Origin: VRUE01 sp963712595
Lineage (GTDB): Bacteria > Actinomycetota > Thermoleophilia > Solirubrobacterales > 70-9
Reading direction: 5' to 3'
DNA length: 64,000 bases
Assembly: GCA_963712595.1 (NCBI GenBank)
Contig: CAVQIM010000003.1
Coordinates: 62,001 to 126,000 of the forward strand
Made by a program: the position numbers and the translations under genes. Shown here in pieces: positions 40,981 through 49,689 of the stretch. A model generated the notes under the pieces. It did not search any database. It saw nothing but the letters and a program-made list of their open reading frames with translations, and was not told where the DNA came from. Within the stretch, counting starts at the first letter, position 1. Each line of letters opens with the position of its first letter.

Positions 40981-42422
40981 CCACCACCCTTCTTCGCCGG
41001 CCTCGCCTTCTTGGGCGGTCTCTTCTTCTTCGTGGGGGACCTCTTCTCCTTGGGCGGTTTCCTCGGATGCGGCCTTCCCTTTGGCGCCACGATGGCCGAA
41101 GCAACCGCGCGTTTGAACTTGTAGGACTGCAGGGCGGTGATGCTCGAGTAGCCGGTGAGATAGAGGCGGTGTCCGTCGGAGATCACCGGCGAGTAGGTGC
41201 CGCGGGGGTAGTGGAAGACGCGCCGGCCGCTCCTCATCATGAAGCCGTTGGTCGTCTCGTTGCTGAACTCGGCGACGTAGACGATGTCGCCGATCGCCGA
41301 CAGCGAGCCGACCACCTGGCCACCGGCGGAGCGGCTCCAGCGCACGCTGCCGTCCTTGGCGTCGAGCGCGTAGACGTTGCCGTCGAAGGAGCCGATGTAG
41401 ACGGTCGGCGGGCTGTGCCGGGTGGTCGAGACCGTGGGGCCCGAGTAGGCGTAGCCGCCGGTCGAGTAGCTCCAGGCCAGCGTCCCGTCCTCGATGTCGA
41501 AGCTGTAGACGCGGTCGTCGTTGTTGCCCGCGTAGACGCGGCCGAAGGCGACCGCGGGGGTCGAGTAGAACTGGCCCGAGGCGCCGAAGCCGGGGCCGAG
41601 CGAGCCGCTCTGCCACTTGATCTTGCCGGTCTTGGCATCGACCGCGTTCATGTAGCCGCCGTAGTCGCCGACGTAGAGCGTCCCCCCGTAGTAGGCGGGG
41701 GCGGACTTGATCGGCCCACCGAGGCTGGTCGCCCAGCGCACGTTGCCGCTGATCGTGCTCAGCGCGAAGAGCTCGCCGTTCTCGCAACCGAAGTAGACCG
41801 TGCGGTCGATCACCACCGGCGACGACTCGGCGCGGCCCGGCAGCGAGCGCTTCCAGATGGTCTTGCCGGTCTTGGCGTCGAGCTTGACGATGTGGCCGGG
41901 AACGAGGTTGACGATGTAGAGGCGATGCTTGTAATAGGCGGGAGAGGAGGCGTTGAGACGGCCGATGCTGCGCTCCCAGAGCACCTTGCCGCTGTCGGCG
42001 TCGAGGGCGAAGGCGGTGCCGTTGTTGTTGACCGCGTAGAGCTTGCCGCCGACGTAGATCGGCGGGAACTCCAGCAGCGGCCTCCCGGTATAGCGCCAGA
42101 GTTTGCGGAACGGCGGCTTGATCCCCTTCGCGGGGAGGTAGCGGGTGCGGGCGGGGTTGAGCCCGAAGATCGGCCAGTTGACCGTCTTGGCCTTCGGCTT
42201 CGGCGGCTTCTGCGGTTTGAAGGAAGCGCTCGGGTTGTGGACGTCCCCCGGGCGCTTGAGCGACTCGTAGGCGAGGACCCCGCCGCCGGCGATCAGCACC
42301 GCGACGGCAACTGCGACGGCGATCACCAGGCCCCGGCGCTCGCGCCAATGCCGCCCGGCCTCACGGCGCAGGCGGGCGAATGCTTTCTTCAGGCTGGAGG
42401 CGGCGCGCTTCTCAGGGCTCAT
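40977..42422 (-). CDS. Membrane-anchored PQQ-type beta-propeller protein
   Basis: 481 residues. One N-terminal span (about 30-50) is followed by seven or eight blades with the PQQ-repeat pattern, for example GKVLWERSIGRLNASSPAYYKHRLYIVN and GTLAWSYSTGGYAYSGPTV. The fold matches BamB and PQQ-repeat proteins, which serve as scaffolds; the quinone-ligand residues of dehydrogenases are not evident. The last 35 residues are a Lys/Pro-rich tail. The start ATG lies 57 bases from the GNAT gene on the same strand. Confidence 0.85.
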   Translation of the reverse strand: MSPEKRAASSLKKAFARLRREAGRHWRERRGLVIAVAVAVAVLIAGGGVLAYESLKRPGDVHNPSASFKPQKPPKPKAKTVNWPIFGLNPARTRYLPAKGIKPPFRKLWRYTGRPLLEFPPIYVGGKLYAVNNNGTAFALDADSGKVLWERSIGRLNASSPAYYKHRLYIVNLVPGHIVKLDAKTGKTIWKRSLPGRAESSPVVIDRTVYFGCENGELFALSTISGNVRWATSLGGPIKSAPAYYGGTLYVGDYGGYMNAVDAKTGKIKWQSGSLGPGFGASGQFYSTPAVAFGRVYAGNNDDRVYSFDIEDGTLAWSYSTGGYAYSGPTVSTTRHSPPTVYIGSFDGNVYALDAKDGSVRWSRSAGGQVVGSLSAIGDIVYVAEFSNETTNGFMMRSGRRVFHYPRGTYSPVISDGHRLYLTGYSSITALQSYKFKRAVASAIVAPKGRPHPRKPPKEKRSPTKKKRPPKKARPAKKGGG

Positions 42423-42478
42423 GCGGCGAGCCGGTCATGGTAGGGAACCCATCTGAGGCGCCGTGAAGCGCGCCTCGT

Positions 42479-43246
42479 TCAGTGGCGCAGCTCCCACATC
42501 TCGATGAAGCCGAGATCGCGGAAGCCGAGCCGCTCGTAGAGGGGCGCGCCTGCTCGGGTCGCCTGCAACGAGGCGGTCGCCGACCCGCCCTCGCGAGCCT
42601 CTGCGAGGGCGCGCCAGACCAGCCAGCTGGCCAAGCCACGTCCCCGCTGCTCGGGAGGTGTCGCCACCCCGGTGACGAGGCAGTCCTCGCCGATCTCGAT
42701 CGTCCCCACGCAGGCGATCGCCTCGCCCCCGGAGAAGGCGCCGTGCCAGCGGATCGCCGTCTCGCGGACGACGCCGGCGCCGAACCCGTCGGACCCGTAG
42801 CCGTAGGCACCGTCGTTGAGCGCGGCACAGGCAGCGGCGTCGATCGCACCCGGCTCGACTGCGGCCGGCGTCGGCGGCTCCGGGCCGAGGTCCGCCAGCT
42901 CCATCGCCATCGCCCGCGGCGCGGCGTCCAGCGCGTGCCCGCGATCGGCAAGCAGGCGGGCCGAGTCACGATCCTCGTCGGGAACCCAGACGGTCCAGGC
43001 CCGCACGCCGTGGGAGTCGTAGGCCTCGGCCAGCGCCTCGATCTCCCGCGCCAGCACCGCGCGGTCGCCGTAGAAGACCGAGTTGAAGAACGAGCGCTGG
43101 GGCGAGGAGGGCACGACCGCGGCGAGCAAGTCCTCCTGCCGAATCAACAGCGAGCCGGGAGCGGCACTTCCAAACGCCTCGACCTGGTCGCGGACGCCGC
43201 CGAGCGCTCGCCGCCGCAGCTCCTCGTCGCCGACCCGAGAGCCCAT
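42479..43246 (-). CDS. GNAT-family N-acetyltransferase
   Basis: 255 residues. The C-terminal half (about 120-255) has motif A, LVTGVATPPEQRGRGLASWLV, the acetyl-CoA pyrophosphate loop (QRGRGLA), followed by AGAPLYERLGFRDLG, the usual GNAT ending. The N-terminal half is a second, degenerate GNAT-like fold, as in tandem-GNAT proteins. Substrate is unknown. It is followed after 11 bases by the SRPBCC gene upstream on the same strand, so these may be co-transcribed. Confidence 0.85.
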   Translation of the reverse strand: MGSRVGDEELRRRALGGVRDQVEAFGSAAPGSLLIRQEDLLAAVVPSSPQRSFFNSVFYGDRAVLAREIEALAEAYDSHGVRAWTVWVPDEDRDSARLLADRGHALDAAPRAMAMELADLGPEPPTPAAVEPGAIDAAACAALNDGAYGYGSDGFGAGVVRETAIRWHGAFSGGEAIACVGTIEIGEDCLVTGVATPPEQRGRGLASWLVWRALAEAREGGSATASLQATRAGAPLYERLGFRDLGFIEMWELRH

Positions 43247-43257
43247 CCGGCGCGCGC

Positions 43258-43701
43258 TCAGCCCCCAGTGGCAGCGCGGCGCTCGGACTCCTTGGCGACC
43301 CCTCCGATCAACCCCTTGATCGCCTGCTTGATCGCGGCAATGACAACCGGCCCGACGACCGGCAAGGTGGGCTGAGTCCGCAGCGAGTAGACCATCTTGG
43401 TCCCGCCCCCGTCCGCCGTCAGTTCGACGGTTCCCACGTGGTCCCGCACCGGCAACCCCGAGAGCACCGTGTAAGAGAACCGACTGGGTGCCTCATAAGC
43501 AATCACTTCCTCCCGCATCGGAGGCCCAACAGCCGTCAGCTTCCGAATAGCGCCCACACCGTTCGGATCGTCCGCACCCTCGCGCTCCAACTCCGACTTC
43601 CGCAACGGCGTCAACTCGGAATACCGCCGATGGTCGGTAAGCACCCCGAACACAACCTCGGGCGGCGCCTTGATCTCGCGAGTAAGGGTAAAGCTGGCCA
43701 C
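43258..43701 (-). CDS. SRPBCC/polyketide-cyclase-like protein
   Basis: 147 residues with the START-like helix-grip fold pattern: FTLTREIKAPPEVVFGVLTDHRRYSEL at the N-terminus, then beta strands and a long C-terminal helix (PVVIAAIKQAIKGLIGGVAKE). Such proteins bind hydrophobic ligands in a deep cavity; catalysis is not evident. The GTG start lies nine bases after TAGCCT on the minus strand (43711-43716), next to the large inverted repeat at 43718. Confidence 0.85.
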   Translation of the reverse strand: MASFTLTREIKAPPEVVFGVLTDHRRYSELTPLRKSELEREGADDPNGVGAIRKLTAVGPPMREEVIAYEAPSRFSYTVLSGLPVRDHVGTVELTADGGGTKMVYSLRTQPTLPVVGPVVIAAIKQAIKGLIGGVAKESERRAATGG

Positions 43702-43717
43702 GGGGCGCCAAGGCTAT

Positions 43718-43832
43718 AGGAGCGCCGGGTACCCCTCCCGGCGGCTTGTACTTTTTGGCACCCGCCGCCTCGGCGAGAGCCACCCTGCTTAAAGGCCAAA
43801 AAGTTGAGCCGGGAGGGGTACCCGGCGCTCCT
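43718..43832. repeat. 115-bp inverted repeat with 25-bp perfect arms
   Basis: Arms 43718-43742 and 43808-43832 are exact reverse complements. Inside, CTTTTTGGC (near 43751) pairs with GCCAAAAAG (near 43795), and GCCGCCTCGGCG forms a tip hairpin. The right arm reaches the stop codon of the metallo-hydrolase; the left arm ends two bases before the -10 box of the SRPBCC gene. No transposase is present. It could be a MITE-like insertion or a strong transcription barrier. Confidence 0.85.
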
Positions 43833-44836
43833 CAAGTCAGCTTCCAACGCTCCGGATCGGTCCCCTCGACCTTCCCAACCTCCCCGAGAATCACCAAATG
43901 GTCGAGGCAAGAAAGGACGATCTGCAGTACCCAAGCGCTGACCGGCGTGTTCACGTTCTCGGCCCCGACGATCTCGGCGACGATCTCGAAGCCCGTCTTC
44001 TCACCCGCGGCGAGCGCCTCGCGGGTCTTGCCGAGCAGCTCCTCGACCTGCCGCCGCGCCTCGGCGATCTTGGCTTTGGGGTCGCGGAAGGGACGGCCGT
44101 GGCCCGGCAGGCAGAGGTCGACCGCGAGCGGCTCGACCTCGTCGAGGCTGCCGAGGAACTCGCCCACCGGGTCGGGGCTGTGGCCGTGGTCGAAGAAGAG
44201 CACGGTGCGGCCGAGCAGGTGATCGCCGGAGATCATCAGCCTGCGCTCCGGCTGGTGCAGGACGACGTGGGACGGTGCGTGACCGGGGGTCTCGTAGACC
44301 TGCCAGGTGCCGAGGTCGGTCTCCACCTCGACCCCCGGCAGCAGGTCGCGGTCGGGCTCGACGATCGCGTCGATGCCGTTGTCGTCGTCCTCGCTGCGGG
44401 ACTCGCGGTAGCGTTCGAGGCCGGCGATCGGGACGCCGCTCTGCCGCGCCACCTCGAGCCGCTGCTCCAGCGCCGCCGCCGGATCGTCGGCGAGCAGGCG
44501 CACGTGCTCCCAGGCCGGGTGCATCCAGAGCTCGCAGCCGGCGCCCTCGACGATCGGCGCCGCCAGGCCGTAGTGGTCGGTGTGGGAGTGGGTGCAGACC
44601 AGCAGCCGCACGTCCTCCAGGCCGAAGCCGGCCTGGGCCAGGGCGAGGTCGAACTGGCGCATCCTTCCCTTGCCGCCGATCCCGGTGTCGAAGAGGACGA
44701 TGCCACCGTCGGCGGCCACCGCCCAGACGTTGCCGTGGGGCACGCCGGGCCAGGGAAGCGGCAGCCGCAGGCGCCAGATTCCCGGCAGGACCTTCTCGCT
44801 GCGGGGCGCCTCGGGGCGCTTGCCGTCCTCCGCCAT
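43832..44836 (-). CDS. MBL-fold metallo-hydrolase
   Basis: 334 residues. The zinc motif is THSHTDHYG (H83, H85, D87, H88); later ligands are in ETPGHAPSHVVL and ISGDHLLG, then LCLPGHGRPF. A helical C-terminal region (about 260-334) resembles the winged-helix tail of LACTB2/Beta-lactamase_B2-like enzymes. Substrate is unknown. The ATG at 44836 was chosen because similarity begins there and GAGAGGA precedes it; the open frame upstream is antisense to the MFS gene. It is a paralogue in fold, not in close sequence, of the enzyme at 3590. Confidence 0.88.
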   Translation of the reverse strand: MAEDGKRPEAPRSEKVLPGIWRLRLPLPWPGVPHGNVWAVAADGGIVLFDTGIGGKGRMRQFDLALAQAGFGLEDVRLLVCTHSHTDHYGLAAPIVEGAGCELWMHPAWEHVRLLADDPAAALEQRLEVARQSGVPIAGLERYRESRSEDDDNGIDAIVEPDRDLLPGVEVETDLGTWQVYETPGHAPSHVVLHQPERRLMISGDHLLGRTVLFFDHGHSPDPVGEFLGSLDEVEPLAVDLCLPGHGRPFRDPKAKIAEARRQVEELLGKTREALAAGEKTGFEIVAEIVGAENVNTPVSAWVLQIVLSCLDHLVILGEVGKVEGTDPERWKLT

Positions 44837-44909
44837 CGGGCCGCATCCTCTCAGGCCCCGGCGGTTGCGCGCGTGACCGCCGTCATGCTCGGATAGGTTG
44901 GGCGCCAGC

Positions 44910-46466
44910 ATGGAGTCGAGCAGCCCCAAGCGCGCTGGCCTCGTCCTCGCGGCGCTGATCCTGGTCGCCGCCGTCGCGAACCTCAACCTCGCCGTCGCCA
45001 ACGTCGCCCTGCCCGACATCGGCAAGGCGTTCAACGCCGGCCAGACCTCGCTCAACCTGGTCGCGGTCGGCTACTCGCTCGGGCTGGCGACCTCGGTCCT
45101 CTACCTCGGCGCGCTCGGCGACCGCCACGGGCGCAAGATGATGCTGCTGCTCGGCATGGGGCTCTCGATCCCAGCCTCCTTGCTCGCCGCCCTCGCGCCC
45201 TCGATCGGGATCCTCTTCGCGGCCCGGGTGATCGGCGGCATCTCGGCGGGAATGGCCTTCCCAACCACGCTGGCGCTGATCACGGCGCTCTGGTCGGGCG
45301 CGGCGCGCACCCGCTCGATCGCGCTCTGGTCGGCGATCGGGGGCGCAATCGCCTCGCTCGGCCCGCTGATCTCCGGCGCCCTGCTCGAGCAGTTCGACTG
45401 GGGCTCTGTTTTCTTGATCACACTGCCGCTGGCGGCGATCGCGCTCTACATGGCGTGGCGCTACGTCCCCGCCCACGTCAACGAGACGACCGAGCCGGTC
45501 GACAACTTCGGCGGCATCCTCTCGATCCTGCTGATCGCGGCGATCGTGATGGGGATCAACCTGGCGCCGGTCCCCGGCAAGGGCACGCTGGCGATCGGGC
45601 TCGGCCTGATCGCGATCGCAACGGCCGCGGCCTTCGTCATGCGCCAACGCCGGGCGCGCTCGCCGCTCTACGACCTGGAGGTGGCGGGCCGGCGGATCTT
45701 CTGGGTCGCGGCCTGCGCCGGGATCATCGTCTTCGGCTCGCTGATGGGGGCGATGTTCATCGGCCAGCAGTTCCTGCAGAACGTGCTCGACTACTCCACC
45801 GTCGACTCCGGCCTGGCGATCCTGCCGGCGGCGGCGCTGATGGTGGTCGTCGCTCCCCGCTCGGCCAAGCTGGTCGAGGCGCGCGGCGCCCGCTTCACCC
45901 TGTTGATCGGCTACGTCTTCTGCCTGCTCGGCTTCCTCACCATGCTGCTGCTCTGGAAGCAGGGCATCTCCTACTGGAAGGTCGGCCTCGGCTACGCCCT
46001 GATCGGGATCGGCGTCGGCTTCGCCGGCACGCCGGCCTCGCACTCGCTGACCGGGTCGGTGCCAGTGAAGCGCGCCGGGATGGCATCCGGCACCGCCGAC
46101 CTGCAGCGCGACCTCGGCGGGGCGATCATGCAGTCGATCTTCGGCGCCCTGCTCACCGCCGGCTACGCCGCCGCCGCCAGCGCCGCGATCTCCTCCTCCG
46201 GCGAAGCGAGCAAGGTCACCGAAAACGTCGAAGGCGAGCTGACCAAGTCCTTCTCCAGCGCCGCCGACATCGCCTCGCAGTACCCCCGGCACAGCGACCA
46301 GATCATCGCCGCCGCCAAGGCTTCCTTCCTGAAGGGCGACGAGCTGGCCTACGCGGCCGGCATCGTCGCCGTCCTGCTCGGCGCGGCGCTCGTCTTCTTC
46401 CTCTTCCCGAAGAAGGCCCAGGAGGAAGCGCTGCTCGAGCAGTACCACGCCGAAGACACGCAGTAA
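44910..46466 (+). CDS. MFS transporter, DHA2 drug:H+ antiporter type
   Basis: 518 residues, 14 predicted spans. The first span region LNLAVANVALPDIGKAFNAG matches the DHA2 N-terminus, motif A is LGDRHGRKMMLLLG, and motif C-like IGGAIASLGPLISG is in span 5. It probably extrudes amphipathic compounds using the proton gradient. The ATG at 44910 lies ten bases after TAGGTT (44894-44899). It diverges from the metallo-hydrolase with a 73-bp gap. A second DHA2 paralogue lies at 49690. Confidence 0.9.
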   Translation: MESSSPKRAGLVLAALILVAAVANLNLAVANVALPDIGKAFNAGQTSLNLVAVGYSLGLATSVLYLGALGDRHGRKMMLLLGMGLSIPASLLAALAPSIGILFAARVIGGISAGMAFPTTLALITALWSGAARTRSIALWSAIGGAIASLGPLISGALLEQFDWGSVFLITLPLAAIALYMAWRYVPAHVNETTEPVDNFGGILSILLIAAIVMGINLAPVPGKGTLAIGLGLIAIATAAAFVMRQRRARSPLYDLEVAGRRIFWVAACAGIIVFGSLMGAMFIGQQFLQNVLDYSTVDSGLAILPAAALMVVVAPRSAKLVEARGARFTLLIGYVFCLLGFLTMLLLWKQGISYWKVGLGYALIGIGVGFAGTPASHSLTGSVPVKRAGMASGTADLQRDLGGAIMQSIFGALLTAGYAAAASAAISSSGEASKVTENVEGELTKSFSSAADIASQYPRHSDQIIAAAKASFLKGDELAYAAGIVAVLLGAALVFFLFPKKAQEEALLEQYHAEDTQ

Positions 46467-46532
46467 GCACCCCCGGACGCGGAAGCACGGGCGCGAGATC
46501 GCGGGTCGTCATCAGCGCGCCCGTGCGAGAGC

Positions 46533-46553
46533 GGAGGAGGTGCGCTGATGTAA
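46533..46553 (+). promoter_or_regulatory. Ribosome binding site with AUG-UAA minimal reading frame before ltrA
   Basis: GGAGGAGG (46533-46540) lies seven bases before ATG-TAA (46548-46553), a start codon directly followed by a stop. The ltrA ATG is nine bases further on. The best ribosome binding site of the region thus points to a start-stop pair rather than to ltrA. It may be accidental, or it may tune ltrA translation. Confidence 0.4.
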
Positions 46554-46561
46554 TTACGGCG

Positions 46562-47746
46562 ATGGCCGCCTCCAGCGAACCGCGCCAGTCCCGGCTCAGC
46601 GCCACCCTGCGCGACGGCGAGCGGGTTACGCCGCTGGAGCTCTTCTTCGACCTCGTCTTCGTGCTGGCGATAACCCAGTGCACGGCGCTGATGTCCCACC
46701 ACCCGACCTGGTCGGGGCTGGCCCAGGGCCTGTTGGTGCTGGGGATGCTCTGGTGGTCTTGGACCGGCTACTCCTGGCTGACCAGCGTCATCGACCCCGA
46801 GGAGGGGGCGGTGCGACTGGTGATGTTCGGGGCGATGGCGGCGCTGTTGCTCGTCTCCCTCTGCGTGCCCGAGGCCTTCGGCGACCTGGCGCTCGCCTTC
46901 GCCCTCATCTACGGCGTCGTGCGCACGGCCCACATCGCCCTCTTCATGCTCGCCAGCCCCGATGACGACGCCCTGCGCCACTCGGTGCTGGCGCTCGCCG
47001 CCAGCACCGCGGTCGCGGTCGCGCTGCTCGCCGCCGCATCCCTCTTCGACGGCCTTGCCCAGGGCGCGCTCTGGGCTCTGGCGCTCTTCCTCGACATGGG
47101 CGGCCCCTACTTCTTCGGCTCGGAAGGCTGGAAACTCGTCCCCGGGCACTTCGCCGAGCGCCACGGGCTGATCGTGATCATCGCCCTCGGCGAGTCGATC
47201 GTCGCGATCGGCGTCGGCGCCTCCCACGAGCTCACGCTCGGCATCGGCAGCGCCGCCGTGCTCGGGGTTGCCCTGACCGCGGCGATGTGGTGGATCTACT
47301 TCGACATCGTCGCGATCGTCGCCGGGCGCCGCCTCGCCGAGGCCGAGGTGGGAAAGGTCCAAAACGAGATGGCGCGCGACTCCTATTCCTACCTGCACCT
47401 GCTGATGGTGGCCGGGATCGTGCTCGTCGCCATGGGGATGAAGACGACGATCGGCCACTTCGACGGCCACCTCGACACGGTGCCGGCCTTCGCCCTGCTC
47501 GGCGGCCTCGCCCTCTACCTGCTCGGTCACGTCGCCTTCCGCTACCGCCACGTCCACACGGTCAACCGCCAGCGGCTGCTGCTGGCGATCGTGCTGCTGA
47601 TCCTGGTGCCGGTTGCGACCGCAATTCCCGCTCTGCTCGCGCTCGCCATCGCCAACGCCCTGATCTGGGCGATGATCGCCTACGAGACCCGCAGCTACGG
47701 CGAGAACCGCCAGCAGGTCCGCCGCCCGATGGCCGCCGAAACCTGA
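46562..47746 (+). CDS. ltrA: Low temperature requirement protein A (LtrA)
   Basis: 394 residues, about eleven hydrophobic spans. The N-terminal VTPLELFFDLVFVLAITQ is the LtrA hallmark; HFAERHGLIVIIALGESIVAIG in the middle is the second conserved block. Members are needed for growth in the cold in Listeria, but the biochemical role is unknown. The ATG at 46562 begins the conserved region. The upstream ribosome binding site serves an AUG-UAA pair, and TAATTA (46551-46556) could act as a -10 box. Confidence 0.88.
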   Translation: MAASSEPRQSRLSATLRDGERVTPLELFFDLVFVLAITQCTALMSHHPTWSGLAQGLLVLGMLWWSWTGYSWLTSVIDPEEGAVRLVMFGAMAALLLVSLCVPEAFGDLALAFALIYGVVRTAHIALFMLASPDDDALRHSVLALAASTAVAVALLAAASLFDGLAQGALWALALFLDMGGPYFFGSEGWKLVPGHFAERHGLIVIIALGESIVAIGVGASHELTLGIGSAAVLGVALTAAMWWIYFDIVAIVAGRRLAEAEVGKVQNEMARDSYSYLHLLMVAGIVLVAMGMKTTIGHFDGHLDTVPAFALLGGLALYLLGHVAFRYRHVHTVNRQRLLLAIVLLILVPVATAIPALLALAIANALIWAMIAYETRSYGENRQQVRRPMAAET

Positions 47747-47759
47747 CCCCTGCCCCGGG

Positions 47760-48458
47760 CTAGCTGCGCCGGCGGCGGGGGCCGAGCGGGTGCTCGAACT
47801 CCTGCATCAGGCCGGCGATCGCGAAGCAGAGGGCGCCGCTCAGCGTGCCCCAGTTGGCGATCCCGGTCGCGAGCGCATCACCCGTCGAGGGGCGCACGAA
47901 TGAGGCCACGGCGGAGACCATGAAGAGCACCGAGCCGAGCTGGTTGACGGCGATGATCCACCAGCCGAGGTCGCGGCCGCGCCAGAAGCGCCAGCCGCCG
48001 CCGATCCCGACCATCGCCAGGCAGCCGGAGACGAGGAAGAGCGCGCAGCCGACCATGTCCGGGGACCAGACGAGACGATCCTCGGCGGCCGGGCTGAGTT
48101 CCTCGATGAACGAGTCGACCAGGTTGATCGCGAAGACCAGCGTGCCGGCAAAGAGGACGGCGGCGCTCAACCACTGCAGGCGGCGCGGTTCGTGCGACCA
48201 CCAGCGCCAGCTTGGCTCGGCGGCAACCCGATCGCCGCTCGGCTCGTTGGCGACCTGCAGGACAGAGGTGTAGCCACCGGTGCTGAAGAAGACTCCGCCG
48301 ACCAAATAGATGGTGGCGCAGGCGGTGGCATCTACCCCCGCCTGCGCGAGCCCAGCCCCAACCGCAAACAGCGACCCCCCAACCACGAACGCGCTCGCCG
48401 CAACCACATTGGCCCGGCGCAAGCGCCGGGCCAGGTCGATGGGCCTATTTCCCCCCAT
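47760..48458 (-). CDS. YrhK-domain-like membrane protein
   Basis: 232 residues with about six spans. ANVVAASAFVVGGSLFAVGA and the repeated WLSAAVLFAGTLVFAINLVDSF and GCALFLVSGCLAMVGIGGGW resemble the YrhK domain, of unknown function. The proposed start (ATG at 48458) lies inside the GGGCCT hairpin at 48441-48478; there is no ribosome binding site, so the real start could be a few codons downstream. It converges with ltrA. Confidence 0.65.
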   Translation of the reverse strand: MGGNRPIDLARRLRRANVVAASAFVVGGSLFAVGAGLAQAGVDATACATIYLVGGVFFSTGGYTSVLQVANEPSGDRVAAEPSWRWWSHEPRRLQWLSAAVLFAGTLVFAINLVDSFIEELSPAAEDRLVWSPDMVGCALFLVSGCLAMVGIGGGWRFWRGRDLGWWIIAVNQLGSVLFMVSAVASFVRPSTGDALATGIANWGTLSGALCFAIAGLMQEFEHPLGPRRRRS

Positions 48459-48478
48459 ATAGGGGGTATTTCAGGCCC
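48441..48478 (-). repeat. GGGCCT/AGGCCC hairpin after the aldo/keto reductase gene
   Basis: Outer arms GGGCCT (48441-48446) and AGGCCC (48473-48478) flank an inner stem CCCCCC/GGGGG (48451-48456, 48462-48466) with an ATAT loop. It lies 12 bases past the reductase stop on the minus strand and covers the start of the next gene. It shares the arm sequence of the hairpins at 17227 and 26578. Confidence 0.6.
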
Positions 48479-48490
48479 GCCACCAGACTC

Positions 48491-49327
48491 CTACGGGGCG
48501 ACGAACGTCTCCGGGTTGGGGCCGATTCGCTCACCGCTGTCGAGGTCGGCGATCGTCGCCTGCTCCTCCCTGCTCAGCTCGAAGTCGAAGACGTCGAGGT
48601 TCTCGCGAATTCGGTGCGGCGTCACCGACTTGGGGATGACCACGTTGCCGATCTGCAGATGCCAGCGCAGGATCGCCTGAGCGGGCGTCTTGCCGTGCTG
48701 CTCGGCGATGCCGACGATCGTCTCGTCGTCGAGCAGCTCGCCCTGGGCGAGGGGACTCCAGGCCTCGGTGGCGATGCCGTGCTCGGCATGCCACTCGCGC
48801 AGCTCGGCCTGCTGGAAACGCGGGTGGAGCTCGACCTGGTTCACCGTCGGCCGGGTCTCGGCCTCGCGCTCCAGCCGTTCGAGGTCCTCGACGCGGAAGT
48901 TCGAGACGCCGATCGTGCGAGCCCGCCCTTCCTCCTGGATGCGTTCGAAGGCGCGCCAGGTGTCGACGAAGCGGTCCTCGGTCGGCACCGGCCAGTGGAT
49001 CAGGTAGAGATCCACGTAGTCGAAGCCGAGCCGCCCGAGGCTGGCCTCGAAGGCGGCGAGGGTCGAGTCGTAGCCCTGCTGGGAGTTCCAGAGCTTGGTG
49101 GTGACGAACACGTCCTCGCGGGCCAGGCTCGAAGCGGCGATCGCGGCACCCACCCCCTTCTCGTTGCGGTAGGCGCCGGCGGTGTCGATGTGCCTGTAGC
49201 CGGCCTCGAGCGCCCGCGCCACCACCCCCTGGGTTTCCTCCGGCGGCACCTGGAAAACGCCGAACCCGAGCTGGGGGATCTCGACGCCATCGTGCAGGGT
49301 GAGGCTGGGAACTGTCAACTCGGCCAT
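48491..49327 (-). CDS. Aldo/keto reductase
   Basis: 278 residues, TIM-barrel AKR of the 2,5-diketogluconate reductase type. The tetrad is visible: D in HIDTAGAYRNE, Y in the same segment, K in TTKLWNSQQG and H in LIHWP. C-terminal VIPKSVTPHRIRENLDVFDFEL binds NADPH. It reduces small aldehydes or ketones. It is closely similar along its whole length to the gene at 54815, so the two are paralogues. AAGGAAG precedes the ATG. Confidence 0.93.
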   Translation of the reverse strand: MAELTVPSLTLHDGVEIPQLGFGVFQVPPEETQGVVARALEAGYRHIDTAGAYRNEKGVGAAIAASSLAREDVFVTTKLWNSQQGYDSTLAAFEASLGRLGFDYVDLYLIHWPVPTEDRFVDTWRAFERIQEEGRARTIGVSNFRVEDLERLEREAETRPTVNQVELHPRFQQAELREWHAEHGIATEAWSPLAQGELLDDETIVGIAEQHGKTPAQAILRWHLQIGNVVIPKSVTPHRIRENLDVFDFELSREEQATIADLDSGERIGPNPETFVAP

Positions 49328-49402
49328 GGCTTCCTTTGCGGTCGCGGAACGGTACAGGCGACGGCTACCCGCTGAGCAGGCGCCTACGCGCCAGGAATGC
49401 GG

Positions 49403-49576
49403 CTAGCTGGTCGCGAGGCCGATGGCCAGCAGCGGGAAGGCCAGCATCACGCCGAGGTACGCGCCCATGGCGGCGCCGGTGAGAAGACTGGTCGTGCGCG
49501 AGCGGGCGCCGGCAATTACGCCGATCAGAAAGATGGCGCCAGCGATGACAAGGCCGATCCAGAAGACGTCGGGCAT
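49403..49576 (-). CDS. Putative small two-span membrane protein (57 aa)
   Basis: A 57-residue frame encodes two hydrophobic segments: DVFWIGLVIAGAIFLIGVIAG (4-24), a short RSRTT loop, then LLTGAAMGAYLGVMLAFPLL (31-50). The pattern of two spans joined by a positively charged loop, and a GC-rich third codon position, support a real gene. No family is recognised. It lies alone between the aldo/keto reductase and the divergent DHA2 exporter. Confidence 0.5.
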   Translation of the reverse strand: MPDVFWIGLVIAGAIFLIGVIAGARSRTTSLLTGAAMGAYLGVMLAFPLLAIGLATS

Positions 49577-49637
49577 GAGCGCGGCGAGATTACCGAACCG
49601 CGCCGCCGAGGGGACGATTCCCGTCGATATTCGCCGG

Positions 49638-49656
49638 TTTTAGGCCCATCGGCGGG
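49638..49656 (+). repeat. Half copy of the GGGCCT/AGGCCC repeat
   Basis: TTTTAGGCCCATCGGCGGG matches the right arm and flank of the hairpin at 26578-26625 but lacks a partner arm. It lies 34 bases before the start of the MFS gene. Confidence 0.5.
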
Positions 49657-49689
49657 AGGATTCGATCGGCTCACATCAAACGGGCGGAC

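Noticed and set aside
39199..42348. 1049-codon open frame on the minus strand
   Set aside because: It is a shadow of the GH26-like and propeller genes in another frame. The translation is Arg/Ala/Gly-rich without domains, as expected in GC-rich DNA with few stop codons.
43718..43832. Insertion sequence
   Set aside because: The interval is only 115 bases and encodes no transposase; no flanking target duplication is evident.
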